64,000 nt of DNA from Elephas maximus indicus (lineage: Eukaryota > Chordata > Mammalia > Proboscidea > Elephantidae): the NCBI RefSeq assembly GCF_024166365.1, contig NC_064819.1, positions 151,038,293 to 151,102,292 of the forward strand, written 5' to 3'. Under the pieces are notes generated by a model. The model saw only the letters and a list, made by a program, of their open reading frames with translations, was not told where the DNA came from and searched no databases. Both the position numbers and the translations under genes were made by a program. Shown here one piece after another: positions 24,501 to 33,500 of this stretch. Position 1 is the stretch's first letter; each line of letters begins with the position of its first letter.

Positions 24501-27500
24501 GTCTGTAAGAATGTCTTTTGTCTCTGTGGCCCAGACCATATTTTCTGTCTTACTTAAGCATTTTCTTGGGGGCTGGAATGTTCTACAGGGAACAGATAGG
24601 CACAGGTAGTCAATTTGACATTACGGACTTTTTGTTCCCAGAACTTAGGTAACTATTTTTGAAGTATTGAAATACGAAAAAATTCAGTTCACAACTGTTG
24701 ATGGTAATATGTTAACCAAACATGTAGAGGCTCATTGTGATTATCATAAATACTGAGTTGAAGTGTATCTGTCTCATGGTCAAGATATTATGGTCTTTTT
24801 AAGGAAAACTTGCCGTTAGGACCCTTCTGATGAAGTTTTCTTTTTGTATTGATGGTTACTATAAAACATTGTTTTATTTTTATGTTCAGGAAATAAACGA
24901 GCTGATTTACAAAAGGATCCAGATTTGCCAATTCCTTTCCTGAGCAAAAATAAGAATAGCTAAGAGCATGCATAAGCAATATGCAGTCAAATAGCAAATT
25001 TTGTGTACATCACAGATATGGTTTACTTTTGTTGGTATTAATTCAGATTTCCTGCAGCATTATACAGATATGTACTTAAGAGCTTTAATGAGAATATGCT
25101 TATGTAAATGAACGATTTAGTCTCCTATATTTCATAAGCTCTGAGTTCATTTATGGCAATATTGATCTGAGTCTCTCAATTCCTCACCCAAGTGACTTCC
25201 ATAAATATTAAAGCCTTTTTCTTTCTTCCTTTTTTTTTTTTTTGCAATTTATTGTAGTTAAAAAAAAAAAAAAGAAAACTTTAAATATGAATATGTTGTC
25301 CAAATAATTAAAAAATAATCAGGGTGAACTTGACATAATGACCTTTAAAGTGGCAGGGGATGAAATTAATTTCTCATAGGTAATAGCAATTCTGGGTTTC
25401 TAATGTCTCATTATTTAAAATACTCAAAAACTCCTGGAGCTTTGACCAGAAGTTGACATTGTAGATGTACTTTCCCAAATAGAACTTGTAGTTGTATGTC
25501 TTTTATAAGGATGCATTGTTGGCATGTTTCTTTTAATTAATCTAAAATTAGTTGGAAATTATTAAAATAAGCTTCCTAAATTGCATCAGTGGACTTACCA
25601 CAATATAGCTATCCTGTGTATGAGGGAATGTATCTAGAATATGCTCATTAATTCTCTTCCTCACCATCTTCCTTTCTCCCCCCTTTTGTTTTCAAAGAGA
25701 AACTGGTAGTCTGGGTAGATTCAAGACGTCTTTAAGAGACAATGTCTTGGGGAACCCCAAGGAACTGATGAAGTTAAGCGTGCCATCGTTAGTGTACGCT
25801 GTTCAGAACAATATGGCTTTCTTAGCTCTTAGCAATCTGGATGCTGCAGTGTACCAGGTAAGTGGAGTTGTTGCTAATGCAAGGCACAGAATCTTAGAAA
25901 ATGTTTTTATGGTGAACAGCTTTTTATTAACCCTTTATAACATTATCAAATACTTTTTTCTTGATAATTCTATAAATGAATCAGAAATTATATATATGTG
26001 CTAGAGACTGATATTAGCTGAATTCATTAATTCATTGTTTTGCCTCTAGGTGACTTACCAGTTGAAGATTCCCTGTACTGCCTTATGTACTGTTTTAATG
26101 TTAAACCGGACACTCAGCAAACTACAGTGGGTTTCAGTTTTTATGCTATGTGGAGGAGTCACCCTTGTACAGTGGAAACCAGCCCAAGCTACAAAAGTTG
26201 TGGTAAGAAACAAAATGTATACCATGAATAAAATAAGAAACTTCCTTAAGTCTAATACACTTCGAGCAGTCACATTGATGAATACAATATGATTTCTTTG
26301 ATTTAAAATGAACTTTCTTAGTATAATGTTGCTTATTAGAAAGGATAATACAGCAACACTGGCTTTCTGTTTCTTAGAGGGGACTATACATAAAATAAGT
26401 TAGAGATAGAAAGTACAATGTAATCTAACCCCATCAAAATTGAAGTCTAAAGAGGCAAAGTAACTTGTCCAAAGTTATACAGTTAATAGCTAACTTATGA
26501 CTAAAACTGCCAGCTTCCACACTGTATATGTAGAACTTCTAGGCTTCTTTTAGACATCTTCTCAGAAACACTGGGCAAGGTAAAGGTTTTCTTCAAGTTT
26601 TCATATTCGCCCTCAACTTAAGAAGTTTCTTACCCTTTGCACATAATCTCACTGTCATCATTGGAATTATAGGGGAGTAGAGTTTTTTTTTTTTTAGTGT
26701 TCTTACTGATAATTGATAACTAAAATAGGGCAAAAAATCCCCTTTACTTAGAATGAACTTTTAGTTTGTTTAGAGTTGAATATTTAGGTATATACTTGAT
26801 TTTTTATATAAGCCTCAATCAGTTATTTTCCCAAAGACAAGTAGGAAGTGAAGCTCTAGTGAATGACCTTCTGAAGATCAGGGGCTTCCCTCTACCACCA
26901 AACTCTCTTCAATTTTTAGCCAACAAAGGAGCATGGTTCTATTAGGAGTATAAGGCAGCTGGGAATATATGGGGAGCCTGTGAAAGTGGAAAGTCAATTC
27001 CTTTTTAGGTAGTTACCTTCTAGCCTGGTGGAGATATGGTGTGTGTCCTCTCCCCGCAACCCCCAAAAAATGAGTTTTAGAAAAAAAATGAGTTTTAGGT
27101 TAATATTTATTGTCTTCAGATGATGCATAGCATGCTCATAATCTTGGTGACATTTCAAAACATTAATCAAATATGAGCTGCCCGTTTAACTCGGTTGTAG
27201 ACCATCAGAGAAATAATTTGTTTAGGAAGTAAGGCAAATACTTCATAGTTAAATATGAGTTTTAAGTAACACTTCACAACCTTAGAAAAGATGTTAGGTT
27301 CTGCCTCACATAGGTTATGTTTTGAAAAGTTAGTGAGCTCAAGCAGAGCATAGGGCAGCTCATTCTGTTTTTGGACCACTCTTGAAAGTTCTTTCATATT
27401 TTAAACAGAATGTAGCTTCCTGTACCTGCCTCTCGTTCTTTGTGTCAGAATCACTCAGATCCCTACTCGCTTTATATGATGATCCTTTGAATATTTGAGG

Positions 27501-30500
27501 ACAGTTATCACCTCCTTACCTTTCAAGACTTTTTTCCTTCATTTAAACAACCCTAATGTTTCCTTTTATAATATGGATTCTAGACAGAGACTTCCCGATG
27601 CCCACCTCCTGCCTGAAACCTTTCCTTTACCTTATTTTTCTCTTCCAGATGCACTCATCTGCCATTGCCCCTCAGAAAGTCTTAGACTTCACATCTTCTC
27701 CAGATGGTGCCTGAGTAGTATAAGGTGTAGCTTGCTAACTACCTGCTTTGTTCTGAATTCTACACACTTGTTAAATCAGCATAAGATTATGTTACTTTTT
27801 TTTGGGGGGGGGTGGGATATCCATTCTCAAATTGATTATATACAGTGACATGTAGCCGCTACACATAAATTTTGATAAATATGTTTCAAATGTGTCTTGT
27901 GCATGAGCTTCTTCTAAACCAAAATGCAGGATTTTTTTTTTTTTTTGTATTTATTAAGCTCATCTTGTTAGTTTTGGGTCATTGTTTAACCTTTTGGGAT
28001 TTTACTAGTCCTTACCCGTTATTAGCTTTTCCCTCGAGTGTTATTCTTTCTACACATTTGATAAGTAGTTCTTCTGTGTCTTCACTGAAAATTTTGGATA
28101 GGATGGGACTGAAGTTCCGTGGCTATACCTTTAGACTGCCCTCTAGCTTGATTTTTTAAAAATTGTCTTTCTTACTTAGTAAATATTTATTTATGGGTCC
28201 GGAATTTGGGGACAGCTTAGCTGGTGGTTCTGGTTTATGGTTGCTGATAAGGTTGTAAGCAAGATATCAGCTAGGGCTGAGGTGAACTGAAGGTTTGACT
28301 GGAGCTGTAGGATCTGTTTCAAAGATAGCTTGTTTGCATGCCTTGCATGTTGGTGTTACTTGTCATTCTAGCTTGATTTTGTTCTATTAATTAGCACTCT
28401 TTAGTATGAGGATTTACTCAGCTCAGTACCAATTGAGATATTTCAACAAAGGGATGCAGTGCTGAAGGTGCTCATTGCCTGTGTCAAGAAATTTGCAAGA
28501 CAGCTTCCTGGCCAACCAATTGGAAGAGATCAATATTTGTGCCCATTCCAAAGAAGGGTAATCCAACCCAATGCAGAAATTATTGAACAATATCACTAAC
28601 ATCACACACAAGTAAAATTTTGCTGGCGAAAAGCAGTTGCAGCAGTACACTGACAGGGAACTGTCAGCAGTTCAAGCTGGATTCAGAAGAGAACATGGAA
28701 TGAAGGATATCATTGCTGATGTCAGATGGATCTTGGCTGAAAGCAGAGAATACCAGAAAGATGTTTACTGGTGCTGTATTGACTATGCAAAAGCATTTGA
28801 CTGTGTGGATCATAACAAATTATTGTAATGTTGTGAAGAATAGGAATTCTAGAACACTTAACTGTGCTCATGAGGAATCTGTATATATAGACTAAGAGGC
28901 AGTGGTTTGAACAGACGAAGGGGATACTGCATGGTTTAAAGTCATGTGTGTGTCAGCGTTGTATTCTTTTACCATACTTTTTTTTTTAGTCATTCTGTAT
29001 GCTGAGCAAATAATCCCAGAAGCTGCACCATATGAAGAAGAATGGGGCATTGGGATTGGAGGAAGACTCATTAACAACCTGCATTATACAGATGACACAA
29101 CCTTGATTGCTAAAAGTGAAGAGGACTTGAAGCACTTACGTGAAGATCAAAGACTACAGCCTTCAGTATGGATTACATTTCAACATAAAACAAAAATTCT
29201 TACAACTGGACCAATAAACATGATAAACAAAATATCGAAGTTGTTGAAGATTTAATTTTACTTGGATTCACAATCAATGCCTATGGAAGCAGAAGTCAGG
29301 AAATCAAATGACGTATTGCATTGGGCAAATCTGCTGCAAAAGATCTCTTTAAAGTGTTAAAAAGCAAAGATGTCACTTTGAAGACCAAGGTACACCTGAC
29401 CCAAGCCATGGTATCATCAGTTGCCCCATATATATGCGAAAACTGGACAATGAATAAGGAAGACCAAACAATTGATGCCTTTGAATTATGTGGTTGGCAA
29501 AGAATATTGAATGTACCATGGATTGCCAGAAGAACAAACAATCTGTCTTGGAGGAAGTACAGCTAGAATGCTCTTTAGAAACCAGGATGGCGAGACTTCG
29601 TCTTACGTACTTTGGACATGGTATCAGAAGGGACCAGCCCCTGGAGAAGGATATGCTTGGTAAAGTAGAGGGTCAGCAAAGAAGAGGAAGAGCCTCCATG
29701 AGATGGATTGACACAGTGGCTGCAACAATGGGCTCAAGCATAACAGTGATTGTGAGGATGGTGCAGAACCGGACAGTGTTTCATTCTGTTGTACATAGGG
29801 TTGCTATGAGTCAGAACCAACTTGATGGCACCTAACAACAATAAGAAGTGGTTCTCAAACTTTAATGTACCTCAGAATCAACTGGAAGGTTAGTTAGATC
29901 AGATTGCTGAGCCCTATCCCCAGAATTTATGTTTCAGTAGTCCGCGGTGGGACCTGATAGTATTTATTTCTGTCAAGTTCCAAGTGCTACTTTTAGACCA
30001 GGGAACACACTTTGGAGAACTGTAATGTACTTTTATTTCTCCTTTTGTCTTCATGCAGACATTTTAGGTCAAGATTTGTCCCTCAGGTACTTAACATAAA
30101 CTAGTGCTCTCCTTGTATCAGACTTATTATTTTGAACACGATGTATCCTTCCTTGTCATGTTACAGTCGTGAGTCTTATGAGTTTCAGTAATACTATCAA
30201 GATAGTATTTATCTCTCAGGAAAGGCTAAGGAAAGCCCATGAGGGTTAGTTTAGGGCAGAAAGAGGAAATAAAGATAAAACAGTAGGTTGGGGCCCATAT
30301 ACACGTATCTGTTAGTACTTTTCTTACAGTATTATAATTATGTATACCTGTTAGTCTGTCCTATACATGAATTACTTAAGAACCTTCTGATATATCATCT
30401 TCGTCTTTATTCATTTAGTATATAACAAGATATTTGGGTACATAGCAGGTATGCTATAAATATTTGATAAAAATTCAACAAGGCAGAGTCTTAAAAGCCA

Positions 30501-33500
30501 GTACTTCTGCCTATTGTTGATAGGGACCCTTTGAGAAGTTTTCAGCAAAGATTGCTTCAAAGTAGCAACTTAAAACAAGTTAAACTATTACATTTCCAGG
30601 AATGATGCTATAAAGGCTTGAGTTAGAGTAGTGGCAATAGTTAAAATTAAGAATCAGGCTGACTATGCAAATTCTATGCCAGGGTACTTACTGGTATTAG
30701 GAACAGGAGGTACACATGACGATAAGTATTACACAAAGCCTTTACTGTGGCTGTGATTTGAGAGACACACTAAGTGCAGTGTTTTGGTTAATTTCTGTGA
30801 TAGTCCTTTTGTTTGGTATTGTCTTATTCTATAGAATAACTGTGTCTGATGTAGGACAGACTTTCGGTAGAACTGTAAAGTTTTTTTAAATTTTTTTTGT
30901 TATTGCTGAAAATATACACAGCAAAACATACATCAATTCAAGTTTCTATATTACAATTCAGTGACATTGATTACATTTTTCAAATTGTGCAACCATTCTC
31001 GTCCTCCTTTTCCGAATTATTCCTTCACTGTTAATGTAAACTCTTGCCCCCTAAGCTTCCTATCTAACTTTTCGAGTTGCTGTTTTCAATTTATTCCCAT
31101 GTAGATATGTAATGCAGATTTTTGCTTTTCATTTCTTTGGTCTCTTGGATGGTTGCTACTCATTAGTTACTAAAACAACTTTTACAAAATTAATATTGCA
31201 GGTGGAACAGAATCCATTATTAGGGTTTGGTGCGATAGCGATTGCTGTATTGTGCTCAGGATTTGCAGGTAAATCATAAAACCGTCAATTTATTCTGTTG
31301 TCAGATTTTCTGAAAACACTGGACTTTAGATAGGGATCGTTTATCTTGCTTTATCATAACTAACAGTTTCCTTCCCATTGAAGCTTTCTTACTTTTAGTT
31401 AGTTTTATGTCAGCTGTTTTGCAGTAAATGTGTGGCAGTGTTGGACTCAGTTCAGGCCTTGGTTCTTATTCCTACTTGCAGTTATCTAAGAATGTATTTC
31501 TGCCCACTTTGACCATCCACAGTTCAGCCAAGAACCCAAAAATAAGTGCAAAAAGACCTCTGAAAATGGAGGAAATTAACTGTCAGAAAGGTCAAGTGCT
31601 TACTTTCATTTTCCCTGGAAATGATGATGTCCTTAAGCTAAATCCTGCTGCTTTGAGTTGTTAATGCCACCAACTCCGTATATGTTTTTCCCTGGTGACC
31701 TCAAGTTCTTCTACTTTAACAGATGAAGGACAATAGAGTGGGAAGGTAGGAAGGAGGGAGGAGAGTCCTTTAGAAAATTAAACACATGGAAGTAACAGCC
31801 AGAAAAGGAGGAATAGAACACAAAATCAGTCACAGAAAAAACCATGGACATCTGGGGTCACAAGTGTAAGGTCAAGAAAAGACAAAGTATGAATGCTAAG
31901 TGTCACATAAGAAAATGAATGTGTTTTAGAAAAAGTCCCAACAGAAAGACTTAAAGCTCTTTTTTAGTAAAGAATGTATCATAGCTGTAAGTTTTTATTA
32001 TTTATTTTTCGTTTGTGCTGTTTAAGAGTTAGGACTGTTTTTATTTTTGACTATGAAAGCAGCTGGATATGGGGGTGAAATACTGCTTGTAAGTAAGATG
32101 TTTTATAAGATAGGTGAAATCTAAACTTAGCAATATACTTAATAACATCATGCTAAGCTGTGATTCTTAGGAACTAGCAAATTAGGAATAAAAATTGAGT
32201 TACCCCCCAAAAAGTTACAGTATGTGACTTTTTAGCACTATTTTTGAACAATTAAACGTTTACATCCAACATTCTATTTGGTTCAGTCTTTCATTACACA
32301 ATTAAGGAAAGCGTGGGTGGTTTAATATTCCTCTATGTTTGGAATGACTAAGCACTGAATAGTTAAATACTTTTCCCAGGTGGTAGAATCAAAGGTAGAA
32401 AATAGGAATAACCATTGTGTTTATAGCCATTTTCTGGCTCTTTCCAATCAAAACAATCTTGTTCTTCATTAGACTTTTCAGTTGATTAATCTCTTAGAGA
32501 CAGTTCTTAGGTCTCTAACATCATGTCTATAACTAAAATCTTTAATGTCCTTGTTAAACATGCATTCCTTGTAACTATAACCAGAGCTTACAGCAATGGT
32601 TTGTGGCATTTTGGGGAAGATCATATACTCCTCTGGAGTATCTGAGAAAAATTATACACCCTCAACCCCAGAAAATGCACACACATGCAAAATCGATTCT
32701 CTAGTTAGGAAGTGCATAACCCTTCTGAAATTGTATGTGACCTTGGCTTTTGGAGCCCTGCTTTAAAGAAAATGGCTTCACTCAGCAAATTCTATTTAAA
32801 TTTTAATTTAGTTGTGTTATTTGCTCTGAAAAAATTCCAAGCGGTGATTACGAAGTTTATTTTGCAAAGTTAGGAGTATTCATTACTAGACATGTATTAC
32901 AGGGGTATGATTAAGATAATTCACTCTAATAGTACAGTTTTCCAGCTGACCAAAGCAAGTCTTTTATTGGCATTAAGTAGTACACAGAGATTTTGTGATC
33001 CTACTGCTGTAATACAGGCAGAAACTGTTCTTAAAAATAATTTAGCAGTCTTCTATGAAATGTGGCATGTAAAAAATTCCCTCTTATTTATTCTGTGAGA
33101 TCTGTAAAAATGTAAATTGGTAATGTTCAGTATGCCATATGCCCCAACCTACATAATATTTACATTTAATTAACCTAAAGTATGTTTGTTCCCCTAATCA
33201 TATACTTTATATATCTCTAGGTTATTGTTCTAAATGAAAAACATTTAATTTCCAATATCTTTATTTAATTCCATATTTGCATATCTAATTTTCTTTCAGG
33301 AGTATATTTTGAAAAAGTTTTAAAGAGTTCAGACACTTCCCTTTGGGTGAGAAACATTCAGATGTATCTCTCAGGGATTGTTGTGACATTAGTTGGAGTC
33401 TACTTGTCAGATGGAGATGAAATTAAAGAAAAAGGATTTTTCTATGGTTACACATATTATGTCTGGTTTGTCATCTGTAAGTATCTAGGAATTGAAGGCT

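Larger units (their letters stand above)
5756..25697 (+). other. SLC35A1: SLC35A1 intron 2 (about 20 kb)
   Basis: Longest intron of the gene. Repeats inside are listed individually. Stretches where I recognise nothing beyond AT-rich sequence: 7701-8359, 8773-9577, 9746-10085, 10503-10914, 11083-13089, 21500-21950, 22195-22707 and 22918-25697. The last includes T- and A-runs near 23205 and 25230-25272 but no gene signal. Confidence 0.9.
26203..31201 (+). other. SLC35A1: SLC35A1 intron 4
   Basis: Holds a MIR-like relic (26400-26530), an L3/CR1-like region, an RTE copy, a MER5A element and an L1 tail, listed separately where well supported. Nothing recognised in 26531-27419 and 30023-30885. Confidence 0.9.
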